Origin: DASZBX01 sp035943635
GTDB lineage: Bacteria; Actinomycetota; Actinomycetes; Streptomycetales; Catenulisporaceae
Assembly (NCBI GenBank): GCA_035943635.1
Contig: DASZBX010000109.1
Coordinates: 62,001-126,000 of the forward strand
Direction: 5' to 3'
Length of the DNA: 64,000 nucleotides
Of the stretch, positions 24,084-32,319 are shown in pieces (the first letter of the stretch is position 1; each line of letters opens with the position of its first letter). The translations under genes were made by a program, and so were the position numbers. A model generated the notes under the pieces. That model was not told the DNA's origin and searched no databases. It worked only from the letters and a program-made list of their open reading frames with translations.

Positions 24084-25585
24084 CAGTGCGTCATCTCCTT
24101 TGCGGCGTCCGGCGCCGTGCGGGCCCGGGGGAATCCCTGCCGGCCGCGGTTGCCCTGGCTCACCACGGCGTTGGCGCCGTAGGAGTGCACGTCGCCGTAG
24201 GCCTGGTTCAGGATGGTGGTCTGGTTCGCGTGGTGGTCCCTGAGGTCGACGTTGTGCTCGGCCAGGAACGTCTCGATGATCTGGAGCAGGCGGCGCTCGA
24301 CGATCTGCCGGTACTTGACCGTGTCGGACCGCTGGAAGAAGTGGTGGAACCCGGACGCCGTGGCCAGTTCGCGCACGCTCGTGACCGCTCCGCGGTCCAG
24401 TTCCCGCAGCGCGTAGCCGGCCATCCCGAGGTCGCTGCCGTCCAGCGGCACCTTGTCGTACCCGGCCTCGACCCCGTCGGCGACGATTCGCGGCAGCCGG
24501 TCCTGGAAGGGGTTCATCATGATACTGATCACGTCCTTGGGCGCCGTGAGCAGTGCGTCGAAGGCGGCCTTGATCACCACGCCTTCGGTGTTCTGGGGCA
24601 TCCGGTTGATCACGTGGAAGCTGCTCTTGATGGGCAGGAGCACGTAGGGGTAGAACTCGGTGTGCAGGGTGTTGCCCTTGATGTCGAACCCCACGAACAT
24701 CGAGGTGACGATTTCCTGTTCCCAGGAACCGATCCTGATGCACAGGTACTCGCGCGCCGCGTCGTAGTTCTCCTCCCAGTGGATCTTCGGCGCGGCCACG
24801 AGGTAGCCCTCCGACCAGTTGCTGCTGTGCGCGGTGGCCTTGGCGTACCTGCGCTTCTCGACGGTCAGCTTCCTGATCTTCTCCTCGTCCTTCGCGTTGT
24901 CCCGCAGCTCCGAGACCAGCTTCTGCGCGACGTAGGAGGTGATGTCCGACACGGTGAACGGGATGATCCGCTCCTCCTCGCTCCTGCTCCCGCCCGTCGC
25001 CTCCGACAGGTCCCGCGGCCGGCGGGCCTCGATCAGCAGTTCGGCGCTGGACCAGTCCGGCAGGGCCGCGCCCGCGCCGACGAACGGCTTGTACCCGCCG
25101 TAGTAGACCAGGCCGCCGTCGGTCGCCTGCTCCTCGTCGAGCTTCCGGATGAGTTCGGACGTCAGGTGCGCGCTCTCCGGGAGGTGGCCGTCGAACCCGC
25201 GGCCGGCCGGCGCCCGCAGCCGGGTGATCAGGGTGTCCAGCGTGGCCACCCGGCGCATGAACCCGGTGACCCAGCCCCACCAGAAGAACAGCACCAGCGC
25301 GGCGATCGGCCCGACGGCTTGGGTGACGAAGAGCAGGGCGACCACCGGCAGGCCAGCGAGGGTGGAGAGCACCTGCGTACGGCGGAGCCGTTGCGCGGCG
25401 AGCGCGTGGGCGAGTACGGGAACGACGTCGTAACCGTAGGACGGCGCGACCACACGGTGCTGATTGCCCAACAGTTCCCTGATGACGATCTTGCGGAAAC
25501 CGGCGTCGAGATAGGTGCCGGCGCACAGCAGGCGGGTCACGTTGCTCGACGTGTAGGCACCCGCGGAGACTTCCTGGTCTGACAT
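24083..25585 (-). CDS. Membrane protein with C-terminal effector-pairing motif
   Basis: A 500-residue protein of no family I recognise. Two adjacent hydrophobic segments at about residues 72-90 and 92-109 (L-S-T-L-A-G-L-P-V-V-A-L-L-F-V, P-I-A-A-L-V-L-F-F-W-W) form a membrane hairpin. A short N-terminal domain precedes it and a large soluble domain of about 350 residues follows, both probably cytoplasmic. The soluble part has A-P-K-I-H-W-E-E-N-Y-D-A-A-R-E-Y and Y-V-L-L-P-I-K-S-S-F-H-V-I-N-R segments and no nucleotide-binding motif that I can see. Residues 463-483 repeat the motif at the start of the TIR-like protein. Fifteen bases after the upstream gene and overlapping the TIR-like gene, so clearly in one operon. 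It may be the sensor or membrane platform of the effector. Confidence 0.75.
   Translation of the reverse strand: MSDQEVSAGAYTSSNVTRLLCAGTYLDAGFRKIVIRELLGNQHRVVAPSYGYDVVPVLAHALAAQRLRRTQVLSTLAGLPVVALLFVTQAVGPIAALVLFFWWGWVTGFMRRVATLDTLITRLRAPAGRGFDGHLPESAHLTSELIRKLDEEQATDGGLVYYGGYKPFVGAGAALPDWSSAELLIEARRPRDLSEATGGSRSEEERIIPFTVSDITSYVAQKLVSELRDNAKDEEKIRKLTVEKRRYAKATAHSSNWSEGYLVAAPKIHWEENYDAAREYLCIRIGSWEQEIVTSMFVGFDIKGNTLHTEFYPYVLLPIKSSFHVINRMPQNTEGVVIKAAFDALLTAPKDVISIMMNPFQDRLPRIVADGVEAGYDKVPLDGSDLGMAGYALRELDRGAVTSVRELATASGFHHFFQRSDTVKYRQIVERRLLQIIETFLAEHNVDLRDHHANQTTILNQAYGDVHSYGANAVVSQGNRGRQGFPRARTAPDAAKEMTH
24137..24199 (-). other. Shared 21-residue motif, membrane-protein copy
   Basis: Encodes residues 463-483 of the 500-residue membrane protein, pattern Y-G-D-V ... 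A-V-V-S-Q-G-N-x-G-x-Q. It lies at the extreme C-terminus, 17 residues before the stop, while the partner copy lies at the extreme N-terminus of the next protein. The layout matches homotypic adaptor motifs. Confidence 0.8.
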
Positions 25586-25600
25586 GGTCTCGCCTCCCGC

Positions 25601-26446
25601 TCAGTCGGTGGCCTGGACGTTGAACATGGTGATGGCGCCGTTGACCACGGTGTACTCGCCCGTGTAGGTCTTCTGGGTGCCGTCGGTCTGGATCGCGGTC
25701 AGATCGGCTGAGACGACGTCGCCCTCGTCGTACTGGATGGTCACGTCGTCCTCCCGCGTGGTTCCGAAGCCGGCGACGTAGTCGTCGTAGGACTCGCTGA
25801 GGTTGTCGCCGCCGAGCGCCCAGGCATCTGGGTAGTCCTGCCGGTTGATGTCGCTGTAGTACTCGGTGACGACCAGGTCCACCGCGGAGCCGTCGCCGGT
25901 GCTGGAGGTGTCGGTCGGGTCCGTGGTGTCGGTGGCGTCGGTGGGGTCCGCGGTGTCGGTCGGGTTTGTGCCGTCGCTGTTGCCGTCGCCGTAGCCGTCG
26001 TCCGTGGTCTGCGGGTCCGTGGACGGCGGATAGAGGTTCTGGCCGCCGTCACCGCCGCCGCCGCCGTCGCAGTTGTCACCGTTGCACGGCGAGTTGTAGA
26101 TCGGGTAGCCGACAGGCTTACCGGAACCCCAGGTCCAGGGCTGGAACGCGGCCAGGGCGACGACGGTGAACGAGAGTCCGATCAGCAGGAACGCCGAGCC
26201 GCGGACCGGCCCTTTGGCCAGCGACAGGCCCGTGGGCTGGTACGAGCCGCGCACGGGCCGGGTCCGTCCGGGGTGGCGGGCCGGGTCCCACGGCACGAAC
26301 CGGATCGAATCCGGGACGTCCGCCTGGGCCGGCCACGGCGACGCGTCCGGGTCCGGACCCGGGGCGCCCGCGTTCGCAGCGGCGTCCGCCTGCGGATCCG
26401 ACCCGTTCGACCAGGACGGATCGGGTATCCGGTCACCGTCTCCCAT
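25601..26446 (-). CDS. Single-pass membrane protein with acidic Thr/Asp-repeat linker and extracellular domain
   Basis: A 281-residue protein. Residues 1-83 are a Pro/Asp-rich cytoplasmic segment, 84-103 one membrane helix (A-F-L-L-I-G-L-S-F-T-V-V-A-L-A-A), 115-195 a Gly/Asn and T-D-P/T-D-A-T-D repeat linker with one Cys pair (P-C-N-G-D-N-C). The last 85 residues form a small beta-rich domain (V-T-E-Y-Y-S-D-I-N-R, Y-T-G-E-Y-T-V-V-N-G-A-I-T-M-F-N-V) resembling the NTF2-like extracellular ends of actinomycete kinases and lipoproteins. First gene of the three-gene operon ending in the TIR-like effector. It could monitor the cell surface; that is inference from position. Confidence 0.75.
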   Translation of the reverse strand: MGDGDRIPDPSWSNGSDPQADAAANAGAPGPDPDASPWPAQADVPDSIRFVPWDPARHPGRTRPVRGSYQPTGLSLAKGPVRGSAFLLIGLSFTVVALAAFQPWTWGSGKPVGYPIYNSPCNGDNCDGGGGGDGGQNLYPPSTDPQTTDDGYGDGNSDGTNPTDTADPTDATDTTDPTDTSSTGDGSAVDLVVTEYYSDINRQDYPDAWALGGDNLSESYDDYVAGFGTTREDDVTIQYDEGDVVSADLTAIQTDGTQKTYTGEYTVVNGAITMFNVQATD

Positions 26447-26908
26447 CCGCCGGCCCCCTCGACGGTCCCGGGCCGGCCAGAGTCCTTACTTCCGGTCGGA
26501 GTTCTCCCGGCGCCGCGGATCTACCGGGCGGCCAGGATCGGAGCAATACTCTGACAGAGGGGTGGCAGCCGGTCCGCACTGTGCCGCGCGAGGGCGCCGA
26601 GCCGGCCGGTCGGCCGCGGAGTGTCTTCGTCATACGACGATGCCACCAGGGCCTCTTCTTCCCCTGCTATCCCAGGTCGCTTCCGAGTCGCTTCCGATCG
26701 AAGCCGGCCGCACCGGAAAACCACCCCCGGAGCTGCCCGTCTACGGTATGACCTGCCCGAATGCGCCGCCGGCGCCGGGGCGCACCCCGCGCGCGCCGGA
26801 TCGTCTGCGAGCGGTGTGACCGGACCGCACCGGTGTGAGCCGGGTTTGCCGGTCAGCGCGTCGGCAACTGCGGCCGCGGCGCCCGGCGCGGACGGCCGAC
26901 CGGGTCGG
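26447..26908. other. Gene-free spacer upstream of the TIR-like operon
   Basis: 462 bases between the operon start and the stop of the DUF2470 gene. Several open frames run through but none has a ribosome site or homology. Presumably contains the operon promoter on the minus strand. No repeat or RNA gene seen. Confidence 0.5.
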
Positions 26909-27751
26909 TCACGCCGGGTCCTGATCCCGGTCGCCAGGCCGCTGCGGCTCGGGCCGGGCGCAGGCGCAGTTCCGGCCGCGCTGGAGCATGGTGTGCAGGG
27001 CCAGGGTCAGAGTGGTGGAGTCGCTGATCGGTTCGGGCCAGTCCAGGGTGACCAGGCTGGCGCCGCCGGGGCCGGGCAGTTCGGCCAGGAAGGTGATGCC
27101 CTGGCTGTCGACCTCCCAGAGCCAGGCGGTGTCGATCTGCTCGCCGAGCATCGTGGTCAGGCAGGGGGCGATCAGGTACGGGTGGCCGGCGTTGATGTGT
27201 TCGATGATGTTCTCGGCCGCGCCGGCCAGGGGGTCGGTCTCGGCGGCGAGGTAGTCGCGCGCGGGCAGGGTGGTGTGGGTGGTCATCGTGTCGCAGTCGA
27301 TGCTCACCACCTCGAGTTCGGCCAGCAGCGGGGCGTCCGGGTCGCCGAAGCGTTCGAGCACGGAGAACAGCGCCTCGTCCGGGCACATCTCCGCGATCGA
27401 GACGGCGGCGGCGCGCAACTGCGGCTCGGGCACGGCGGTGAGCCAGCCGCACACGCCCAGGTTCGCCCGGACCAGGTTGTGCCCGGCCAGTTCGCGCGGG
27501 GTCTGCAGGGTGACCCGGGCGGCGGCCCGGGCCGGGCCGTCGGCCGCGGCGGCGCGCAGGGCGGCGTGCAGCGCGGTACCGGGTTCGAGCAGCAGGATCG
27601 GTCTGCCGTCGTCGGCGACGGCGCCGCGGGCGGGATGGGTGCGGCCGTCGTGGAGCGTCTGCACGGTGATCGCCCGGGCGGTGGCGGCGAGGGTGCGCAC
27701 GCGCGTCGCCATCAGCTGGTGCGGGGCGAGCGGGCCACGCTGGTCCGGCAT
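26909..27751 (-). CDS. DUF2470 domain protein, probably heme/iron related
   Basis: A 280-residue soluble protein. An N-terminal split-barrel-like part (A-R-A-I-T-V-Q-T-L-H, then P-I-L-L-L-E-P-G-T-A-L-H near residue 55) is followed by a DUF2470 domain (A-E-N-I-I-E-H-I-N-A-G-H-P-Y-L near 175). DUF2470 occurs in HugZ-type heme oxygenases and in siderophore-locus proteins of actinomycetes. The tail has C-A-C-A-R-P-E-P near residue 260. Start at 27751 because GTGAGG lies five bases upstream. A clear iron box lies about 50 bases upstream, so expression should rise in iron shortage. Heme binding or degradation is possible but not shown. Confidence 0.8.
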   Translation of the reverse strand: MPDQRGPLAPHQLMATRVRTLAATARAITVQTLHDGRTHPARGAVADDGRPILLLEPGTALHAALRAAAADGPARAAARVTLQTPRELAGHNLVRANLGVCGWLTAVPEPQLRAAAVSIAEMCPDEALFSVLERFGDPDAPLLAELEVVSIDCDTMTTHTTLPARDYLAAETDPLAGAAENIIEHINAGHPYLIAPCLTTMLGEQIDTAWLWEVDSQGITFLAELPGPGGASLVTLDWPEPISDSTTLTLALHTMLQRGRNCACARPEPQRPGDRDQDPA

Positions 27752-27803
27752 GGAGACCTCACAGTTCGCTGGGCCATCCCGGCGGGCTGGCACTGGATCA
27801 AAG

Positions 27804-27819
27804 GTTAGGCTTACCTAAC
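27804..27819 (-). promoter_or_regulatory. DtxR/IdeR-type iron box
   Basis: GTTAGG-CTTA-CCTAAC; read with flanks on the minus strand, TTAGGTAAGCCTAACCT. This matches the actinobacterial DtxR/IdeR consensus closely. It is 53 bases upstream of the DUF2470 start codon and so placed to repress it when iron is plentiful. Confidence 0.85.
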
Positions 27820-27975
27820 TTCTTTCGCAGCGTAGCCCAAAAGTGCGGCGGGCGCGAGACCCGGCCGCCCCGAAGCCCTGGCGAAAACGGTGCAAAAGCC
27901 GCCGCGGGGGTGGCGCGAGGCTCGTGCGCGTCTGGACGAAGACGGACGAAGGCCCCGCGCCGGGCGGGCGCAGCG

Positions 27976-28146
27976 TTACCGGACCGGCCGGTAGGTCCGG
28001 ATGGTCACCCCGGACGAGGTCGCGACGGACTCGACCAGATCGAGGTTCACCCGCCGGGCTCCGTCGGCCACCAGCCCGCGGCCCCGGCCGAGCAGGACCG
28101 GATGGATGAGGAACCGGTACTCGTCGACGAGGTCGTGCTCCATCAG
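27976..28146 (-). pseudogene. RibD-type reductase fragment (C-terminal 55 residues)
   Basis: Encodes L-M-E-H-D-L-V-D-E-Y-R-F-L-I-H-P-V-L-L-G-R-G, then the usual C-terminal strand. This is the end of the RibD/dihydrofolate-reductase-like family, which is normally about 190 residues. The N-terminal nucleotide-binding part is absent: upstream DNA switches to a sigma-factor fragment on the other strand. A broken gene. Confidence 0.75.
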
Positions 28147-28450
28147 ACTGGCGCTGCTGACCGACGACGTGTTCACCTCGATGCCGCCGATCCCGCTCGA
28201 ATACGAGGGCGTGCACGCCGTGGCCGGGTTCTGCGCGCTACCGTTCCGCTCCGGCCGGACCTACCCCCCGGTCCCGACCGGACCAACGGCCAGCCCGCGT
28301 TCGGGGTCTACCTGCGTTCGGCCGACGGCCCCCGGCACGCGACCGGCCTGCTCGCGCTCTCCCGGTCCGGGGAACGGATCTGCGCGATGACCCGGTTCGA
28401 GAACGGCGTGCTGCCGTGGTTCGGCCTGCCGCGCCACCTCCCGCCGCAGC
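28147..28450 (+). pseudogene. ECF sigma factor fragment (SnoaL-like C-terminal domain), frameshifted
   Basis: Starts with L-L-T-D-D-V-F-T-S-M-P-P-I-P-L-E-Y-E-G in one frame, then shifts frame near 28265-28275 at a C-run. It continues N-G-Q-P-A-F-G-V-Y-L-R-S-A-D-G and I-C-A-M-T-R-F-E-N-G-V-L-P-W-F-G-L-P-R-H-L-P. This is the C-terminal SnoaL-like domain of SigJ/ECF41-type sigma factors; sigma regions 2 and 4 are missing. It ends where the antiporter gene begins on the other strand. Confidence 0.75.
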
Positions 28451-28451
28451 G

Positions 28452-29828
28452 TCAGAGCGCGCCGCCGGACGACGGCTCCTCCCGGCCCGCGGCCCCCGAG
28501 GACGCGGCGGCGAGCACCGGCTCGCGGAAGACGGCCATCGTCCGGCGCCGGATCTCCTCCTCCTCGGTGCACTCGATCCGCTTCACCGCGAACCGCAGGA
28601 CCGGCGGCACCATGATCGAGGTGACGATCGCGACCAGGATGATGATGGTGTAGCTGGCCGTGTTCAGGACCCCGATGCTCAGTCCGGCCGTGGCCACCAC
28701 GATCTGGATCACCCCGCGGGCGTTCATCCCCGAGGCCAGGGCCAGGGCCTCCCAGCGGGAGAGCCGGCTCGCGGTCGCGCCCAGGAACGCGCCGGCGAAC
28801 TTGCCGGCCACCGCGACCGCCAGCGCCGCGACCGCGGCCAGCAGCACGGTCCCGCGGCCCAGCGCGGTCAGGTCCATCCGCAGCCCGGCGGTGGCGAAGA
28901 ACAGGGGCGCGAACACCCACATCACCACGGAGCGCAGCGAGGCCAGCCGGGCCAGGTCCACGCCGCCGCAGGAGCCGATCATCAGCCCGCCGAAGAACGC
29001 GCCGAGCATCGCCTCGAAACCCATCGCCTGGGTCGCCGCCGCGCACAGCACCATGACCACCACGGCCGCCGCCACGGCCGGCCCGGCCTCGCCGGACCGC
29101 TGCGCCCGGGCGAAGACCGCGCGCACCAGCGGGCGGCCGAGGAACACCGCCGCCAGCACGAACGCCGCCAGGTAGGCCACGGACAACGCGACCGTCCGGC
29201 CGTGCACCCCGGACACCGCCATCGCCGAGACGACCGAGAGCAGCAGCCAGCCGGACACGTCGTCGACCACCGCGGACGCGATGGTCAGCTGGCCGATCGC
29301 GCGGTGCAGCAGCTTCATGTCCGACAGGGTCTTGGCGATCACCGGCAGGGCGCTGACACACATCGCGACGCCCACGAAGAGGGCGAACGTGCCGCGGCCG
29401 GTGGACCCGGCGACGAGTTCGCGCGGGGCCAGGTAGCCGGCCGCCGCGCCGAGGGCCAGCGGGATCACCAGCCCGGCCATGCCCACCCGCAGCGCGCTGG
29501 CGCCCTGCCGCCGGACCAGGGCGACGTCGATCTCGATCCCGGTCACCCCGACCAGCAGCACCACGCCGAGCTGCCCGACCGCGTCGAGCAGGTGGAACTG
29601 GGTGGCGGTGCGCGGGATCAGCCAGCCGGAGAGCCCGGGCGCGAGGTGCCCGAACAGGCTCGGCCCGAACACGATCCCGGCGCACAGCTCGCCCGCCACG
29701 GCCGGCAGGCCGAACCGGGCGGCCAGCCGGCCGAGCAGCAGGGCGGCCAGCAGCAGCAGGCCCACTTGCAGCAGGAACACCAGCAGTGAGTGCGCGGCGA
29801 TCGGCGCCGGCGGGGTGACAGAGGGCAC
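28452..29828 (-). CDS. CPA2-type cation/proton antiporter
   Basis: A 458-residue integral membrane protein of the KefB/NapA (CPA2) family with about 12-13 hydrophobic segments. Key features: A-A-R-F-G-L-P-A-V-A-G-E-L-C-A-G-I near residue 40, G-V-T-G-I-E-I-D near 98 and A-S-A-V-V-D-D-V-S-G-W near 203 with the paired Asp residues that carry ions. It likely exchanges Na+ or K+ for protons across the plasma membrane. No C-terminal TrkA domain is present. It stands alone; the 3' end abuts the sigma-factor fragment. Confidence 0.92.
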   Translation of the reverse strand: MPSVTPPAPIAAHSLLVFLLQVGLLLLAALLLGRLAARFGLPAVAGELCAGIVFGPSLFGHLAPGLSGWLIPRTATQFHLLDAVGQLGVVLLVGVTGIEIDVALVRRQGASALRVGMAGLVIPLALGAAAGYLAPRELVAGSTGRGTFALFVGVAMCVSALPVIAKTLSDMKLLHRAIGQLTIASAVVDDVSGWLLLSVVSAMAVSGVHGRTVALSVAYLAAFVLAAVFLGRPLVRAVFARAQRSGEAGPAVAAAVVVMVLCAAATQAMGFEAMLGAFFGGLMIGSCGGVDLARLASLRSVVMWVFAPLFFATAGLRMDLTALGRGTVLLAAVAALAVAVAGKFAGAFLGATASRLSRWEALALASGMNARGVIQIVVATAGLSIGVLNTASYTIIILVAIVTSIMVPPVLRFAVKRIECTEEEEIRRRTMAVFREPVLAAASSGAAGREEPSSGGAL

Positions 29829-30145
29829 GGTGATCTCCTCAGGCCGATGCGGACGGACGGATCAGTATTCGTGGTTGCCGGTGCGGCGACCGTGCGGGAG
29901 GGCATGGCGGAACAGGGCCGCGCGGTGCGGCCGTCAGCTGGAATGGGGTCGCCGTTCCCGTATCAATTAACTGTTGCACGGCGTCGGATGGAGCGCGAGG
30001 GACAGCGCTGGTAGTCGTTGCCCGGCCCGGGGCGGGGTTGTCAGTGTCGGCTTTCTACCTGCCTTGGGGATTGACTGCGGCCCGTCGGAGACAAGGAAGG
30101 GCACCCCCGCCCGGGGATGCCCTTCCTTGCCCTGCCTCGCTCCTG
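29829..30145. other. Intergenic region with terminator
   Basis: 317 bases. Contains the strong hairpin listed separately (30093-30128) and the antiporter promoter region near 29900-29990, where the sequence turns AT-richer (TATCAATTAACTG). No gene supported. Confidence 0.55.
30093..30128. terminator. Hairpin terminator after the SDR gene
   Basis: Perfect 11-bp arms AAGGAAGGGCA (30093-30103) and TGCCCTTCCTT (30118-30128) with a 14-base GC-rich loop. It lies 18 bases past the SDR stop on the minus strand. Confidence 0.85.
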
Positions 30146-30937
30146 CTACCTCGCGCGGGCGCCGAGCCGCAGCGCCTGCCACGAGCCGTCGCTGTCCCAG
30201 CCGCCGTCGACCGGAAGCGCCGCGCCGTTGACGAAGCCGCTGCGGGCCGGGTCGGCCAGGAAGGCCACCGCCTGGGCGATGTCGTCCGGCAGGGCGAACC
30301 GGCCGAGCGGCACCTGGTCGGTGATGTCGGTGTCGCCGTACGCGCCCTGGCCCTGCGACTCGATGTCCATCGGGGTCTTGACCCAGCCCGGGCAGACCGC
30401 GTTCACCCGCACCCCGCGCCCGCCCCACTCCGCGGCCAGGGTCCGGGTCAGCCCGATCAGGCCGTGCTTGCTGGTGTTGTACGCGGCCCGGTCAGCGATC
30501 CCGCGCAGCCCGGCCACGGACGCGATGTTGACCACCGAGCCGCGGCGGCCCGGCGCCTTGTCCGGCTGGGCCAGCATGATCCGCCCGAAGGCCCGGGTGA
30601 TCAGGAACGGGCCGGTCAGGTTAGTGTCGAGCACCTCTTTCCAGGCCTCGAGCGTGGTCTCCTCGAACGGCGTGATGCAGGCGATGCCCGCGTTGTTGAC
30701 CACCACGTCGACCCGACCGTAGCGGTCCATCACCTCCTCGGCGAACCCGCTCACGTCGGACTCGACCGTGATGTCGCCGGCCACCGCGAACCCGGCCATC
30801 CCCTCGGGCACGGCGCAGCGCTGCTTGTCGATGACCGCGACGGCATACCCCTCGCCGGCCAGCACCCCGGCGATCCGGGCGCCGATACCCTGCGCGGCCC
30901 CGGTGACGACCGCGACCCGCTCGTGATTCGAACTCAT
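30146..30937 (-). CDS. Short-chain dehydrogenase/reductase
   Basis: A 263-residue classical SDR oxidoreductase. The NAD(P)-binding motif is T-G-A-A-Q-G-I-G near residue 13, the structural N-N-A-G near 88, and the active site Ser region precedes Y-N-T-S-K (Tyr about 158, Lys about 162). The start is the ATG at 30937; the frame upstream to 31063 is not coding. It follows the secreted-protein gene by 10 bases on the same strand and may be co-transcribed. Substrate not identifiable; similar to 3-oxoacyl-ACP or sugar/polyol dehydrogenases. Confidence 0.92.
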   Translation of the reverse strand: MSSNHERVAVVTGAAQGIGARIAGVLAGEGYAVAVIDKQRCAVPEGMAGFAVAGDITVESDVSGFAEEVMDRYGRVDVVVNNAGIACITPFEETTLEAWKEVLDTNLTGPFLITRAFGRIMLAQPDKAPGRRGSVVNIASVAGLRGIADRAAYNTSKHGLIGLTRTLAAEWGGRGVRVNAVCPGWVKTPMDIESQGQGAYGDTDITDQVPLGRFALPDDIAQAVAFLADPARSGFVNGAALPVDGGWDSDGSWQALRLGARAR

Positions 30938-30947
30938 GTCCAAGACT

Positions 30948-31910
30948 TTAGCCGGTTGCGCAGCAGTTCGGGCAGTCGGGCGGACGGCGATCGTCACCCG
31001 ATCGCGACGGCCGGGCGGCGATGATCTTCTCGGCCGCGGAGACCATCTCGGCCAGCGCGGCATGGTTGGCCTGCAACTGCGGCGCGTCCTTGGCGACGGC
31101 CTGGTTCTCGTAGGCGATCTCCAGCGTGTACCAGGCGCCGACCAGGTTCGTCGAGACCCGGCACCGGGCGTCCGCGGTCGCCGTCCGGATCGACTCCGGG
31201 TCAGGGCTCTGGTTTATCAGCGCGTTGTACGGATCCCACGGGTTCTGGTACGGCAATCCCCTGGCGGTCATACAGATGCTCCACGCGATGTCAGAGGCCT
31301 GTGCTCGCGGATCGGCCTGGGAATCGGTATACGCGTGCGTTCGCAGGTCGCTCACCAGGACGGGGTTGTACTGGGCGCCGCCGAGCACGTGGCGGGCCTG
31401 GCCCATGCAGCCGCCTTGCGGAATCCCGGAGCCGGCCGACGCGCCGGAGCCGCTCATCACCTGCGCGTACGTCGAGCCTTCGGGGTCGTTCCCGGCCTGC
31501 GCCGGCGCCGGCGCCGGCGGTTGGGGCAGCGAAGACGCATCCTGCGACGAGGCGTAACCGTCCGTCTCGGCGGTGGAGAGGGAGACCAGGCCGTACATGT
31601 TCGCCGTCGGCGGCGCGGTGTCGGCCAGACTCGACTGCGGCTGCGGTTTCAGGCCGAACGGCTTCAGGCAGGAGGCGAGAACCACAGAGTAGGCCTCGGT
31701 TATCAGGCTCGCCTGAGCCGGCGTGGCGAAGTAGGAGTCCAGCGGAAGTGCGAACGATCCCGACTGCGCGACCACCTGGACCGGCCCGACGGCAGGCAGT
31801 GTCGCCTGGGCGTTCGCGCTGGCTCCGGATCCCGCCAACGCTGCGGCGAGCACGGCGACCACCATTGCGGAACAAGTTTTCCGGGGTGAGGGCAAGCTCA
31901 TCGACGACAT
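30948..31910 (-). CDS. Secreted hypothetical protein
   Basis: A 320-residue exported protein with a Sec signal peptide (M-V-V-A-V-L-A-A-A-L-A-G-S-G-A, likely cut after A-S-A-N-A or nearby). The mature part has about ten Cys, including G-G-C-M-G-Q-A-R, I-C-M-T-A-R-G and the tail C-P-N-C-C, with a Pro/Ala linker near 130-145. I do not recognise the family. Composition and length suggest an extracellular disulfide-bonded protein, perhaps wall-associated. Two start codons, at 31910 and 31901, are possible. Confidence 0.7.
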   Translation of the reverse strand: MSSMSLPSPRKTCSAMVVAVLAAALAGSGASANAQATLPAVGPVQVVAQSGSFALPLDSYFATPAQASLITEAYSVVLASCLKPFGLKPQPQSSLADTAPPTANMYGLVSLSTAETDGYASSQDASSLPQPPAPAPAQAGNDPEGSTYAQVMSGSGASAGSGIPQGGCMGQARHVLGGAQYNPVLVSDLRTHAYTDSQADPRAQASDIAWSICMTARGLPYQNPWDPYNALINQSPDPESIRTATADARCRVSTNLVGAWYTLEIAYENQAVAKDAPQLQANHAALAEMVSAAEKIIAARPSRSGDDRRPPDCPNCCATG

Positions 31911-32067
31911 CCGATCGCGTGTTCGTCCGTCACGGGCGCAGGCTTCACATCGACAGACGTCTGTCTCCCGTTCGAAGCCCCGAGCTCAGCACAGGACACA
32001 GGACACGGAAAAGGCGCTGCCGGGCGAACCCGACGGCGCCTTCCTGGCTTCTGCCGCGTCACGACGA

Positions 32068-32319
32068 TCAGGTGTCGACCGTCCACACGGAGGTGGCGCT
32101 ACCGGACACGCCGTTGCCGTCCGTCGCGGTGACGGCCACCGTGCTCGAACCTCCGGCCGTCGCAGTACCCGAAATCACCCCGGACGCGGCGATCGCGTTG
32201 CCCGCCTGCTGGCCCGGATACCAGTTCTCGAACACGCCCGCCACCGACGAGAGCCACGGCATGGTGACCGCGGAACCGGTGTTGAGCACCACGATCATGT
32301 TCGGGTTCGCGGCGACCAC
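32068..32319 (-). pseudogene. Glycoside hydrolase family 3 remnant
   Basis: Encodes V-A-A-N-P-N-M-I-V-V-L-N-T-G-S-A-V-T-M-P-W, then V-F-E-N-W-Y-P-G-Q-Q-A-G-N-A-I-A. That is the GH3 C-terminal domain of beta-glucosidases. After about 50 residues it runs into a short Ig-like stretch (S-T-V-A-V-T-A-T-D-G-N-G-V) and stops. A full GH3 enzyme is over 700 residues, so nearly all of it is lost. Confidence 0.75.
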
